64,000 bases of DNA from Desulfonauticus submarinus (lineage in GTDB: Bacteria > Desulfobacterota > Desulfovibrionia > Desulfovibrionales > Desulfonatronovibrionaceae): positions 62,001 to 126,000 of the forward strand of contig NZ_FNIN01000002.1 of the NCBI RefSeq assembly GCF_900104045.1, written 5' to 3'. Each line of letters begins with the position of its first letter. The first letter of the stretch is position 1. The notes under the pieces are model-generated. The model was not told the origin of the DNA, did no database searches, and saw only the letters and a list, made by a program, of their open reading frames with translations. Shown piece after piece: positions 19,012 through 29,873 of this stretch. The translations under genes and the position numbers were made by a program.

Positions 19012-20526
19012 TTAAGCCTTAAAGGTCTTCTTAAATTCATTAATTGCCTCTGCAAGTTTTTTATCAAGCTCTTCGCTCAAATCTTGACTTTCTTTAATCT
19101 CATTTAAAATATCTGAACGTTGATTTCTCATATAATCTAACAATCCATCTTCAAATTTACGAACTGCATCTACAGGTAAATCATCCATAAAACCACGAGT
19201 ACCAGCATAAAGGGAAACTACTTGCTCTTGAACTGGCATTGGTTGGTATTGAGGCTGTTTCAACAACTCAACCAACCTTTCACCTCTAATAAGTTTTTGT
19301 TTAGTAGCTTTATCTAAATCAGAACCAAATTGGGCAAACGCAGCCAATTCACGATACTGAGCCAAATCAAGACGAAGAGTACCTGCGACTTTCTTCATTG
19401 CCTTAATCTGAGCAGCACCACCAACACGAGAAACCGACAAACCTACGTTAATTGCAGGACGAACACCAGCATAAAACAAGCTTGGTTCCAAATATACCTG
19501 ACCATCTGTAATAGAAATAACATTTGTTGGAATATATGCAGAAACGTCACCAGCCTGGGTTTCAATAATTGGCAACGCTGTAAGAGAGCCTGCTCCCAAT
19601 TTATCATGCATTTTAGCTGCACGTTCAAGTAAACGAGAATGTAAATAGAAAACATCACCAGGAAAAGCTTCACGTCCTGGAGGACGTCTCAAAAGCAAAG
19701 ACATCTCACGATAAGCCACAGCTTGTTTAGAAAGATCATCATAAATAATAAGAGCATGCTTTCCATTATCCCTATAATATTCGCCCATTGTACACCCAGA
19801 ATAAGCGGCGATAAACTGTAAAGCAGCGGGTTCAGAAGCTGTAGCAGCAATAACAGTTGTATACTCCATGGCCCCATATTTTTCCAAAGTATCAACTACT
19901 TGAGCAACTGTAGATTTTTTCTGACCTATAGCTACATAAAAACAATATACATCTGTCTCTTTTTGGGCCAAAATAGCATCTATACAAATAGCTGTTTTAC
20001 CAACTTGACGGTCACCAATAATAAGCTCACGTTGCCCTCTTCCAATAGGAGTCATAGCATCAATGGCTTTAAGACCTGTATACATAGGTTCATGCACAGG
20101 CTTTCTTGCCATAATGCCAGGAGCCTTAATTTCTACAAACCTAAAATCTTTAGCCTGAATTGGTCCTTTACCATCAATTGGATTTCCCAAAGGATCAATA
20201 ACACGACCAATAACTGCATCACCTACAGGAACTTGAACAATTTTACCTGTCCTTTTGACCAAATCACCTTCTTTAATGTGAGTATCCTCACCCAAAAGGG
20301 CAACACCAACACTATCTTCCTCTAAGTTCAAAACCATTCCCATAACACCACCAGGGAACTCTAAAAGCTCCATTGCCATGGCGTTTTCTACGCCATAAAC
20401 ACGGGCAATACCATCACCTACTGACAGGACAACACCTGTCTCGCTCATTTCTACCCGTTGTTCATAATTTTTAATCTGATCTTCAATAATTTGACTGATT
20501 TCTTCTGCTCTGATTTGCATGGCCAC
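19012..20526 (-). CDS. atpA: ATP synthase F1 subunit alpha
   Basis: Non-catalytic nucleotide-binding subunit of F1, 504 aa. It has the Walker [10 protein letters not shown] (about residue 172), [12 protein letters not shown] (about 265) and the alpha signature [13 protein letters not shown] (about 370). The GTG start at 20526 overlaps the atpH stop. ATG 20520, two codons in, is an equally good start and gives the usual N-terminus MQIRAEEIS. Confidence 0.97.
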   Translation of the reverse strand: MAMQIRAEEISQIIEDQIKNYEQRVEMSETGVVLSVGDGIARVYGVENAMAMELLEFPGGVMGMVLNLEEDSVGVALLGEDTHIKEGDLVKRTGKIVQVPVGDAVIGRVIDPLGNPIDGKGPIQAKDFRFVEIKAPGIMARKPVHEPMYTGLKAIDAMTPIGRGQRELIIGDRQVGKTAICIDAILAQKETDVYCFYVAIGQKKSTVAQVVDTLEKYGAMEYTTVIAATASEPAALQFIAAYSGCTMGEYYRDNGKHALIIYDDLSKQAVAYREMSLLLRRPPGREAFPGDVFYLHSRLLERAAKMHDKLGAGSLTALPIIETQAGDVSAYIPTNVISITDGQVYLEPSLFYAGVRPAINVGLSVSRVGGAAQIKAMKKVAGTLRLDLAQYRELAAFAQFGSDLDKATKQKLIRGERLVELLKQPQYQPMPVQEQVVSLYAGTRGFMDDLPVDAVRKFEDGLLDYMRNQRSDILNEIKESQDLSEELDKKLAEAINEFKKTFKA

Positions 20527-21077
20527 TACTCACCCCTTTTTATGTTTTCTTTCAAAATTTGTAACTGAGCCTTAATACTGGCATCCAAAACCTTATCCCC
20601 CACCTTCAAAACCAGTCCACCCAAGATGTTTGGATCTACCTTATAATCCAACACCACCTTGGACTTAGACTGTTCTTCAAGTTTTTTGGCAATTTCTGTT
20701 TTTAATTCCTCTTCTAGTTCAATGGCTGTAAAAAGCTCGCCCCTAACTATACCCTGAGCTAAATCTAACAAATGACCATAATAAGCTTTTATTTCTGGCA
20801 AAAAAGCCAATCTATTTTTATCTGCTAAAAGAAAACAAAAATTTCTTACCATTGGCTCTGGATCTACCTTTTCCAGAACCTTGGCTAAAATAGCCTTTTT
20901 TTCCTCTACAGTAAAAATAGGATTAGAAAATATTCTAAGAAGCTCAGGGGCTACTTCTAAAACCGCACATACAGCCTCAAGACTCTCTCCATACTTTAAA
21001 AGGACATCTTGTCCTTCCTTCTGCCCTAATGCAAAAAGGGCTCGTGCATACCGTCTAGCTACTATGTTCCCTCTCAA
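20526..21077 (-). CDS. atpH: ATP synthase subunit delta
   Basis: 183-aa peripheral-stalk subunit joining F1 alpha to the b subunits. It shows the N-terminal helix [12 protein letters not shown] and the C-terminal family motif [27 protein letters not shown] (positions about 143-169, the GG-containing delta signature). It overlaps atpF by 4 bp and atpA by the shared stop/start bases. Confidence 0.95.
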   Translation of the reverse strand: MRGNIVARRYARALFALGQKEGQDVLLKYGESLEAVCAVLEVAPELLRIFSNPIFTVEEKKAILAKVLEKVDPEPMVRNFCFLLADKNRLAFLPEIKAYYGHLLDLAQGIVRGELFTAIELEEELKTEIAKKLEEQSKSKVVLDYKVDPNILGGLVLKVGDKVLDASIKAQLQILKENIKRGE

Positions 21078-21649
21078 TTTATCACCACCTTTGTTAGATA
21101 TTCATTAATAAGTTTCTTATGAATATCCCCACTCAACCTCTCTTGAATCATCTTTTCAGCAGCCTCTACGATTTTATCTGCTAATTCTGCTTTAACCTGA
21201 TCAAAGGCTGCTTTTGCTTCTTGTTCGGCCGTGATTTTAGCCTGCTCTTTTATCTGCTCTGCAGACTTTTTGGCCTTTTCAATAATTTGGGCCTTCACAG
21301 CTTCACCCTGCTCTTTGGCAGCTTGCAAAATTTCTTCTCTTTCCTTTTCTAAATTAGCTATTTTAGCTTCTACTTCCTTCAACTTAGACTCTGCTTGGGC
21401 TCTTCTCTCTTCTAAGTCTTTTAACTCCGTTTCTATCTGATGCGTCCTTCCAGAAAAGAACTCTGCCATTCTCTTGCCTACCAACTTGTAAATAATTCCC
21501 ACTACCAAAATGAAATTAATTACTCGATAGACAAGATTCATGATCTTATCACCATGACCTCCACCGCCATGTTCCGAGGCCCAAGCCACTCCTGCCACCA
21601 AAAGCAGCGTCAAGCCGAGCCCTGCGACCGTTTTCCACCTCTTACTCAA
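21074..21649 (-). CDS. atpF: ATP synthase Fo subunit b
   Basis: 191-aa peripheral-stalk subunit. A hydrophobic N-terminus (KTVAGLGLTLLLVAGVAWAS) resembles a cleavable signal peptide and is followed by a His/Gly stretch. A second hydrophobic segment (MNLVYRVINFILVVGIIY, about 37-54) is the true membrane anchor, followed by a long charged coiled coil. This is the longer of two b-type genes, as expected for a b/b' heterodimeric stalk. It overlaps atpH by 4 bp. Confidence 0.93.
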   Translation of the reverse strand: MSKRWKTVAGLGLTLLLVAGVAWASEHGGGGHGDKIMNLVYRVINFILVVGIIYKLVGKRMAEFFSGRTHQIETELKDLEERRAQAESKLKEVEAKIANLEKEREEILQAAKEQGEAVKAQIIEKAKKSAEQIKEQAKITAEQEAKAAFDQVKAELADKIVEAAEKMIQERLSGDIHKKLINEYLTKVVIN

Positions 21650-21674
21650 CTTCCCTACCTCCTTAGCCCTATTT

Positions 21675-22097
21675 TTAGGCCTCTCCTAAAATCTTGGAGG
21701 CCACTTTTGCCGCATAATCATTAACCTTAGCCTCTAAAGACTTTAAGGCAGCACTTTTTTCTTGCTCAAATTTAGCTCGAGCAGCCTTAATAACTTCTGC
21801 AGCTTCGGACATGGCAGCACTCAACAAAGCTTTCTCTTCTACATACCCTTCTTCTTTGAGTTGCCCACGTACTTCTTGGGCCTTTTTTCTTGCTTCATCT
21901 AAAGCTGACTCATATGAACCCAATTTTTCTTCTGCTGCACTAGTAAACTTCTCTATCTCCTCCATTCTAGAACTCATAAGCTCCGCACGCTTGCGCATAA
22001 TTCCACGAATGGGTCGGTACAAAATGAGGTTCAAAACTAGGAGAGCAATTAGAAAATTAACTAATTGAATAAAAAAGGTAAAATTTAACTCTATCAT
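21675..22097 (-). CDS. ATP synthase Fo subunit b'
   Basis: 140-aa b-type subunit with a single N-terminal transmembrane helix (FFIQLVNFLIALLVLNLILY) and a coiled-coil tail. It is the first gene of the F1 operon and pairs with the longer b subunit 25 bp downstream. It lacks the signal-like leader seen in that protein. GGGGGC lies 4 nt before ATG. Confidence 0.92.
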   Translation of the reverse strand: MIELNFTFFIQLVNFLIALLVLNLILYRPIRGIMRKRAELMSSRMEEIEKFTSAAEEKLGSYESALDEARKKAQEVRGQLKEEGYVEEKALLSAAMSEAAEVIKAARAKFEQEKSAALKSLEAKVNDYAAKVASKILGEA

Positions 22098-22114
22098 AGT
22101 GCCCCCTTCAAAGT

Positions 22115-22132
22115 ATGTGAATTTTTGTTCAA
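22115..22132. promoter_or_regulatory. Weak Rex-like box upstream of the main ATP synthase operon
   Basis: ATGTGAA-TTTT-TGTTCAA. Against the Rex consensus TTGTGAA-N4-TTCACAA, the left half matches 6 of 7 and the right half about 4 of 7. It lies just ahead of the b' start codon. Listed as a candidate because rex neighbours the second ATP synthase operon. Confidence 0.25.
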
Positions 22133-22142
22133 AGTCATTCGG

Positions 22143-22171
22143 GCTTTAGCTAATTTAACGCCTTGTGTCAA
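22143..22171 (-). promoter_or_regulatory. Candidate promoter of the ATP synthase F1 operon
   Basis: On the minus strand a perfect TTGACA (22171-22166) is followed after 17 nt by TAAAGC (22148-22143), a weak -10. It lies about 50 bp upstream of the b' start codon and directly abuts a perfect hairpin. Confidence 0.35.
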
Positions 22172-22194
22172 AGAGTTTTTCATAAAAACTCTTT
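22170..22194. repeat. Perfect 11-bp inverted repeat in the bactofilin-ATP synthase gap
   Basis: AAAGAGTTTTT, loop CAT, AAAAACTCTTT. A weaker outer pairing of GGGCTT (22141-22146) with AAGCCC (22200-22205) could extend the structure. No U-run follows on either strand, so it is not a classical terminator. It ends at the -35 TTGACA of the candidate atp promoter. Confidence 0.6.
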
Positions 22195-22240
22195 AAAGCA
22201 AGCCCATTTTTCTGTTGTAAACGCTTGGTTGTTAAAGATT

Positions 22241-22609
22241 TCACATATTTTCTTGTACTTCTTCTATTGTCTCGCTATTACCAAGGTTACTCATACTTAC
22301 CTTGCCGTGAATTTTTGCTCCTTCTTCCACAACCAAAATATTGGTATCTAAATTGCCTAAGAATTCAGCTCCTTTATAAAATACAGCCTTACTCTGAACC
22401 TTAACTTCCCCCTCTATTCTCCCACTAACCACTAGTTGATCGACTTTGACCACTCCTTTTACTTTTGCTTCTTGACCAACTACCAAAGTTCCAACAGAAT
22501 CAATCTCGCCTGTAAAACTCCCATCTAGTCTTACAGTACCCTCAAATACTAGTTTCCCTTCATAATGCGTACCTTTCCCTAAAAAGGCATTGAACTCATC
22601 TTTTGCCAT
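22241..22609 (-). CDS. Bactofilin (polymer-forming cytoskeletal protein)
   Basis: 122-aa bactofilin/DUF583 protein forming membrane-associated filaments linked to cell shape. The centre is a run of beta-helix strands with regular hydrophobic/Gly repeats (VRLDGSFTGEI, VKGVVKVDQLVVSGRIEGEV). Short unstructured ends flank it. The frame is open 16 codons further upstream, into rodA. ATG 22609 is chosen because AGGAG lies 7 nt before it and overlaps the rodA stop. It is the last gene of the mre-mrd-rod unit. Confidence 0.9.
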   Translation of the reverse strand: MAKDEFNAFLGKGTHYEGKLVFEGTVRLDGSFTGEIDSVGTLVVGQEAKVKGVVKVDQLVVSGRIEGEVKVQSKAVFYKGAEFLGNLDTNILVVEEGAKIHGKVSMSNLGNSETIEEVQENM

Positions 22610-22619
22610 CTCTTCACTC

Positions 22620-23729
22620 CTAGACATTTTTGAAAATAAACCTGCGCATACCAACATTTATCACCAACCCCACTAAAATAAAATTTATAACTAAAGAAGT
22701 TCCACCATAACTAATAAAAGGTAATGGAACCCCTACCACGGGCATAAGCCCTAAAACCATTCCCATATTAATCACAATTTGAATCAAAAAATAAAAAAAT
22801 ATGCCTATTACCAAATAGCGACCAAATCTGTCTTTTGCTTGAAAAGCAATCTGCAACATCTGATATAGGAAAAAACAAAATAAAAAAAGTAAAAATATTG
22901 CTCCTACAAATCCCCATTCTTCTGCAAAAACTGCAAAAGCAAAGTCTGTATGTTTCTCAGGTAAAAATCTAAGCTGACTTTGACTGCCAGCAAGAAACCC
23001 CTTGCCCCAAAATCTACCAGAACCAATAGCAATTTGAGATTGAATAATATGATAACCAGCACCTAATGGATCTCTCGATGGGTCAAGAAAATTTAAAATC
23101 CTCTCTTTTTGATAGTCATGCAAACAAAACCACGAAACTGGTAACACTACCGGGATAAAAAAAATTAGAATTTTAGCTATTGATCTCTGAATCCCCTTAT
23201 AAAATACCATTCCTCCTATAGAAGCTAATAATAATATCGCTGTTCCTAAATCCGGTTGTTTTATGATTAAAAAAAACGGAATAAATACCAAAAAAGATAT
23301 TTTATATAATACTTTTTTATTAATAACATCTTCATATTTACTTAATAAATACGCAACTAAAATAATAGTACTAATCTTTGCAAGTTCACTTGGTTGAAAA
23401 TTAAAAAATCCTAAATCTATCCAACGACGAGCACCATAAACAACTTTTCCTATCCAAAATACAAGTAATAGAGAACATATCGATGCAAAATATAAATACC
23501 ATGCAAAATATTTTAAATGCCTATAATCAAACAAAATAATAAATAAAAATCCCAAAAAACCAATGCAACCCCAAATAATTTGTTTAATAAAGAAAGGAGT
23601 AACATTTATCCCCTGTTCAAATCTATAGGCACTAGCAGAGTATAAATTTATAACTCCAACTAAAAATAAAGCACAAACTACCAAAATAAGTTTAAAATCT
23701 ATATTCTCTACTAATCGTCTATCAAACAT
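22620..23729 (-). CDS. rodA: Peptidoglycan glycosyltransferase RodA (SEDS family)
   Basis: 369-aa multi-pass membrane glycosyltransferase of the elongasome. It has about ten transmembrane segments, the SEDS signature FGKGFLAGSQSQLRFLPEKHTDFAF split across about residues 238-262, and a C-terminal GLMPVVGVPLPFISYGGTS. It follows its partner mrdA (PBP2) by 2 bp and belongs to the mreBCD operon, which argues for RodA rather than FtsW. Confidence 0.95.
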   Translation of the reverse strand: MFDRRLVENIDFKLILVVCALFLVGVINLYSASAYRFEQGINVTPFFIKQIIWGCIGFLGFLFIILFDYRHLKYFAWYLYFASICSLLLVFWIGKVVYGARRWIDLGFFNFQPSELAKISTIILVAYLLSKYEDVINKKVLYKISFLVFIPFFLIIKQPDLGTAILLLASIGGMVFYKGIQRSIAKILIFFIPVVLPVSWFCLHDYQKERILNFLDPSRDPLGAGYHIIQSQIAIGSGRFWGKGFLAGSQSQLRFLPEKHTDFAFAVFAEEWGFVGAIFLLFLFCFFLYQMLQIAFQAKDRFGRYLVIGIFFYFLIQIVINMGMVLGLMPVVGVPLPFISYGGTSLVINFILVGLVINVGMRRFIFKNV

Positions 23730-23731
23730 AT

Positions 23732-25525
23732 TTATTCGCTACTTTTTCTTAACAAATACTCATAAATTGATTTTACAATTGGTCCACTTCCCGAGGCTCC
23801 GTGTCCTCCATGCTCCATTAAGCAAACTACTACATACTTTTTTCCTTTAATTATTCCAAAACTAGCCATCCAAGCATGATCTCTATACTTATAGGGAACG
23901 TCTTTATTTTTTTTCTTATCATCTTTTAATTTTACTACTTGAGCAGTACCTGTTTTAGCTCCAAGGACAACTCCCTTTATTTTTAAACATCTAGCTGTCC
24001 CCTGTTCACTTTCTACTGTTTCTATCATAGCAGAAAGGATCTTTTCTCTATTTCTTTTATTAATTGGTAAAATTTGGGGAGTTAATCTCTTTTCATTTAA
24101 AAATAAAGAGGGAGTATAGGAAATCCCATTATTAACTAATCCCGATATAAACCTAGCAACTTGAAGCGGAGTTACTAAAACATATCCTTGACCAATAGCT
24201 ACATTTAAATTTTCTCCTCCTTGCCATGGCTCTTTAAATCTCTTTAGTTTCCAAGCTCTAGAAGGAATAAGTCCTGATTTCTCAAAAGGTAAAGCAATGC
24301 CTGTGGTTTTACCAAACCCACATTCCAATGCAAAATCATGAAGCAAATCAATATCTATATCTTCTCCTCTACTATAAAAATAAACATCACAGGATTCCAC
24401 TAAGGCCCTTCTTAAATCTACCCATCCATGTCCAACTCGCTTCCAGCATCTAAATATTCTTCTTCCTAATTTTAAATATCCAGGACAAAAAATCTTTTCT
24501 TGATCAAAAAATTGAGGAACCTTTTCCAGTAAAAAAGCAGCTACCACCAATTTAAAGACAGATCCAGGAGGATAAAGGCCCTGAATTACCTTATTTCTTA
24601 AAGGATGTAATGGATTCTTAACTAAGCTCTCCCAGTCCTTACTACTAATTCCTAAAACAAATTTGTTACTATCATACCCAGGTGAACTTACCAAAGCCAA
24701 AACCTGACCTGTTTCTGGCCGCATTACAACAACAGCTCCTGCTTTTTCCTCTAAAATATTATAAATATAGCGCTGAAGATCTAAATCTAGGCTCAAGGAT
24801 AAATCAATTCCTGGGATAGGAGGCTTTACTATTTCTTCCTTAAATACTCTTCCCAACGCATTAACTTCTAATTTTTTTATTCCCTTTTTACCTCTAAGCC
24901 TTTTCTCTAAAACTTTTTCAATCCCCCCTTTACCTATATAATCCCCTGAATCCAACTCAGGATCCTCACTTAGCTCTTTTTCATCTACAATCCCCACATA
25001 TCCCAACACATGAGAAAAAGGTTTGCTAAACTTATAATGCCTTCTGGGTCTTACAATAATTCTAAAACCTGGCCACTCTGAAATACGGGCCTCAAGCCGA
25101 GCTAGGTCCCTAAATGATAAATTAGAAACTAATACCAACGGTTCAAAAGGTTTAACCCGCTTTACTCTTTTTTTAAACTTTTTAACAATGGTTTCTAAAT
25201 TTATTTTTAGTATGTTAGAAGCAAACCTTAAGTAAAATTTACATGAATGTTGCCTACAATCCTCCCTAACTATAGCCAAATCATAAGCAGGTTCATTATA
25301 TGCCAGGAGTCTACCATTTCGATCAAAAATAAGCCCTCTTGGAGCATATATCTTTGTCAATCTAGTTCTATTATCTAATGACTTTTTAGCAAAAAAATCT
25401 CCTTTTAAAATTTGTAAAAACCAAAGCCGTAAACCAAAAACAATAAAAACAACAACAATTGCTCCTATTAGAATTTTTGAAGAATAATCTTCTTCCCAAT
25501 TAATTTTTGGTTTTAGTAAATTCAT
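23732..25525 (-). CDS. mrdA: Penicillin-binding protein 2 (elongasome transpeptidase)
   Basis: 597-aa inner-membrane class B PBP. It has one N-terminal transmembrane helix (about residues 18-38), a dimerisation/pedestal region, and a transpeptidase domain with the catalytic serine in PPGSVFKLV (SxxK), then SCDVYFY (SxN-like), and KTGTAQ (KTG). YRDHAWMASFG follows. It overlaps mreD by 26 bp and is followed 2 bp later by rodA. Confidence 0.95.
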   Translation of the reverse strand: MNLLKPKINWEEDYSSKILIGAIVVVFIVFGLRLWFLQILKGDFFAKKSLDNRTRLTKIYAPRGLIFDRNGRLLAYNEPAYDLAIVREDCRQHSCKFYLRFASNILKINLETIVKKFKKRVKRVKPFEPLVLVSNLSFRDLARLEARISEWPGFRIIVRPRRHYKFSKPFSHVLGYVGIVDEKELSEDPELDSGDYIGKGGIEKVLEKRLRGKKGIKKLEVNALGRVFKEEIVKPPIPGIDLSLSLDLDLQRYIYNILEEKAGAVVVMRPETGQVLALVSSPGYDSNKFVLGISSKDWESLVKNPLHPLRNKVIQGLYPPGSVFKLVVAAFLLEKVPQFFDQEKIFCPGYLKLGRRIFRCWKRVGHGWVDLRRALVESCDVYFYSRGEDIDIDLLHDFALECGFGKTTGIALPFEKSGLIPSRAWKLKRFKEPWQGGENLNVAIGQGYVLVTPLQVARFISGLVNNGISYTPSLFLNEKRLTPQILPINKRNREKILSAMIETVESEQGTARCLKIKGVVLGAKTGTAQVVKLKDDKKKNKDVPYKYRDHAWMASFGIIKGKKYVVVCLMEHGGHGASGSGPIVKSIYEYLLRKSSE

Positions 25526-25948
25526 AGTTAAAGCAACAAAATTCTAGTATAAAATATAAAAAAATATTTAGTGTAAAATACAAAAATACATTAAATCCTT
25601 GAATATAAATATTTTGAAGATAAGACAAAATATACACAATAAAGTGTAAACTACACGATAGTATGAAAAAATAGATAAAATCAAATATTATATTGTCTGA
25701 AGAAATATATACTTTTAAAGACCAAAAAATAAAAAACTGTACAAAAAGGAAAGGGAAAAATATACCAAAATGTAAAAGAGAAGCACCTTCCTCAAGAACA
25801 ACAACAAACAATCCATATATCCAAAACAAACTATATTCATCTTTTTTTAAAAGAAATAACAAAATAGGACTAAATAGCTCAGGAACATCTATATATTTCA
25901 TCAAATTAATTGTTAAAAAAGTATATATAAAAAAAAAACCTATTTTTT

Positions 25949-25952
<4 letters not shown>
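25500..25952 (-). CDS. mreD: Rod-shape-determining protein MreD
   Basis: 150-aa highly hydrophobic protein with about five transmembrane segments and little else conserved, as usual for MreD. The assignment rests on length, hydropathy and its place between mreC and mrdA, overlapping mreC by 4 bp and mrdA by 26 bp. It is unusually rich in Phe, Ile and Tyr. Confidence 0.82.
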
Positions 25953-27800
<1,848 letters not shown>

Positions 27801-27841
27801 TTAATTTACTCCATTATTCACAAAAAATAAAAAAATTCACC

Positions 27842-28753
27842 ATGCAAAGATATTTAAGTCTAAATACCTACCTCCGCCAACAATTTGGACAACGAGTCCA
27901 AAAAATACCCCTAGATGCAAACTTTTCATGCCCTAACCGAGATGGCACTCTTTCTACACAAGGCTGTATTTTTTGCAACCCCAAAGGTTCTGGCACCAAT
28001 CTAAGTAAACATGGTCTTAGTCTAACAGAGCAATACTTACTTTTTCAAGAAAAATTCAAACGTAAATATAAAGCAAAACTATTTCTTGCCTATCTCCAAT
28101 CATATTCTAACACCTACGGACCTCTTGAAAAAATCAAATCAGTACTTGAGGAAATAAGAAACTTTCCTAATTTAGCAGGTATTTGCTTAGGGACTAGACC
28201 TGACTGTTTAAACCTAGAAAAAATCCAACTCATCAACTCTTTTAACTTTAAAGAAGTTTGGTTAGAAATTGGGCTCCAAAGCTCCAATGATAATACTCTA
28301 AAAATAATCAATCGAGGACATACAGCCAAAGACTTTGTCAACTCTGTGAATCTAGCTGCTAAATATAATATTAAAGTATGCGCTCATATAATAGCAGGTC
28401 TTCCTTTGGAAAACAAAAAGGACTTCATTCAGACTATCCATTTTCTCAATAAACTGCCAATCCACGGGATTAAATTTCATAATATATATGTGTGTAAAAA
28501 CACTGTATTAGCCAAATGGTGGAAGCAAAAAAAATTTATTCCTTTCAGTCTTGAAGAGTATATAACCTGGTTAGGAGAAGCAATTGCTCATTTAAGACCA
28601 GACATTGTAGTACACCGCCTAAATGGAGATCCAGCTCCAGGAGAATTATTAGCCCCTTCTTGGGCTGGAAATAAAGCTTTAATATTACAAGCTATTAAAA
28701 ATTATTTAGAAAAAAATAATATTATTCAAGGTCAAAAACTTTCTTCAAAATAA
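27842..28753 (+). CDS. Radical SAM protein, TIGR01212/YhcC family
   Basis: 303-aa radical SAM protein of the YhcC type. The N-terminal pattern SLNTYLRQQFGQRVQKIPL is characteristic. The cluster cysteines are spread as in this family (SCPNRDG, then GCIFCNPKG at about residues 40-48). ICLGTRPDCL and EIGLQSS lie in the barrel. The biochemical function of the family is not established to my knowledge. The start has no recognisable Shine-Dalgarno sequence. It is followed directly by ogt, the stop and start codons sharing a base. Confidence 0.88.
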   Translation: MQRYLSLNTYLRQQFGQRVQKIPLDANFSCPNRDGTLSTQGCIFCNPKGSGTNLSKHGLSLTEQYLLFQEKFKRKYKAKLFLAYLQSYSNTYGPLEKIKSVLEEIRNFPNLAGICLGTRPDCLNLEKIQLINSFNFKEVWLEIGLQSSNDNTLKIINRGHTAKDFVNSVNLAAKYNIKVCAHIIAGLPLENKKDFIQTIHFLNKLPIHGIKFHNIYVCKNTVLAKWWKQKKFIPFSLEEYITWLGEAIAHLRPDIVVHRLNGDPAPGELLAPSWAGNKALILQAIKNYLEKNNIIQGQKLSSK

Positions 28754-29235
28754 TGCAAACCAAAATTATAACAGAAATTTTTAGCAACAATCTATTTAGC
28801 TTAGAAGTAAGTTGGCAAAATAATCTTATCATTCAAACTAAGATTAGCTTACCCCAAAAAGAAAAAATTTTATTCTACTCTTCTTACTCTTATCTCATTA
28901 AAAATAATCTCCAAAAATATATTACCCAAACTCCTATTAATTGGCTCGATCCTCCTCTTGCTTGGCATATTCTATCTCAGTTTAGCCAAACGGTTTTAAA
29001 AGTGCTCTTTAAAAAAGTTCAATTTGGCCAAACTGTTACCTACTCTAAACTGGCCTTGTGGATAAATAAGCCCAAAGCAGCAAGAGCCATTGGGCAAGTA
29101 ATGGCCAGAAATCCATTCCCGCTCATCATTCCCTGTCATCGCGTGTTAGGAAAAAACAATCTCGGAGGATTCTCCAATGGACTTAAACTGAAAAAAATTC
29201 TACTCCAATTAGAAAATATAAAACTTTGTAAATAA
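28753..29235 (+). CDS. ogt: Methylated-DNA--[protein]-cysteine S-methyltransferase
   Basis: 160-aa suicide repair protein that removes O6-alkyl groups from guanine. The C-terminal DNA-binding/active domain has VTYSKLALWINKPKAARAIG (about residues 95-114), VMARNPFPLIIPCHRV with the acceptor Cys128 in PCHR, and GGFSNGLKLKK at the end. The N-terminal domain is short and divergent. It is coupled to the YhcC-like gene and precedes the tetR promoter by a few bases. Confidence 0.93.
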   Translation: MQTKIITEIFSNNLFSLEVSWQNNLIIQTKISLPQKEKILFYSSYSYLIKNNLQKYITQTPINWLDPPLAWHILSQFSQTVLKVLFKKVQFGQTVTYSKLALWINKPKAARAIGQVMARNPFPLIIPCHRVLGKNNLGGFSNGLKLKKILLQLENIKLCK

Positions 29236-29242
29236 AAAAATC

Positions 29243-29276
29243 TTGACTTTCATTGGTAAGTGAATATTTACTCACC
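29243..29276 (+). promoter_or_regulatory. tetR promoter overlapped by a palindromic operator
   Basis: TTGACT (29243-29248), a 16-nt spacer, then TATTTA (29265-29270). A 22-bp palindrome at 29255-29276, GGTAAGTGAAT followed by ATTTACTCACC (9 of 11 positions symmetric), covers the spacer and -10 and ends one base before the ATG. This is where a TetR autoregulator would bind. The predicted transcription start falls on the start codon. Confidence 0.6.
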
Positions 29277-29873
29277 ATGCGCTTAAAGGGAAGTCAAAGA
29301 CGAGAAAAAATATTAAAAGCAGCTAAAAAATTATTTGCCCAAAAAGGATTCAAGGGCACTACAACTAAAATGCTCGCCCAAGAAGCTGGAATTAGCGAAG
29401 CTTCTTTGTATAAATATTTTTCAAGCAAAGAGGAAATTTATTTAAATCTGTTAGAACAGAAAATTAAGGATATTGGTTTTTATTTTCCTTTAAAACCCAA
29501 AAACTCATTAAAAGAAACTTTAAAAAGCATTGTAGTCCAATTCTTAAAACGCAATACCAAGGATCCGTCGTTTGTAAAAATCTTTTTATATGCCTCTTTA
29601 GAAGAACACGAGATATCAAAAAATATTTTGAGCAAGCTCAGAAATATATTTTTCTCTCGTTTAGAGAGCTTATTTCAAATTTGGATCCAAGAGAAAAAAA
29701 TAAAAAAAATGGATAAACACTTGCTTTCAAAATTCTTTTTTGCTCTTCTATATTATTCTTTACTTTTAAAAACAATTTTTCCTGACGATGAATTTAACGG
29801 TTATACAATAGAAGAGATCGCGAACAATCTAACAGAGATTTTTTTAGAAGGAGTTTTATATGAGCAAAAATAA
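29277..29873 (+). CDS. TetR/AcrR-family transcriptional repressor of the efflux operon
   Basis: 198-aa regulator. The N-terminal helix-turn-helix (REKILKAAKKLFAQKGFKGTTTKMLAQEAGISEASLYKYF, about residues 9-47) is typical. The C-terminal two thirds are helical and divergent, as expected of a ligand-binding domain. The frame is open to a TTG at 29253, but ATG 29277 is preferred because the upstream extension lies within the operator. No Shine-Dalgarno sequence precedes it. It overlaps the membrane-fusion gene by 14 bp, so it should repress its own operon. Confidence 0.9.
   Translation: MRLKGSQRREKILKAAKKLFAQKGFKGTTTKMLAQEAGISEASLYKYFSSKEEIYLNLLEQKIKDIGFYFPLKPKNSLKETLKSIVVQFLKRNTKDPSFVKIFLYASLEEHEISKNILSKLRNIFFSRLESLFQIWIQEKKIKKMDKHLLSKFFFALLYYSLLLKTIFPDDEFNGYTIEEIANNLTEIFLEGVLYEQK

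Noticed and set aside
22170-22194. Reading the 11-bp hairpin as a terminator for the mre/bactofilin operon
   Set aside because: No U-run follows the stem on either strand.
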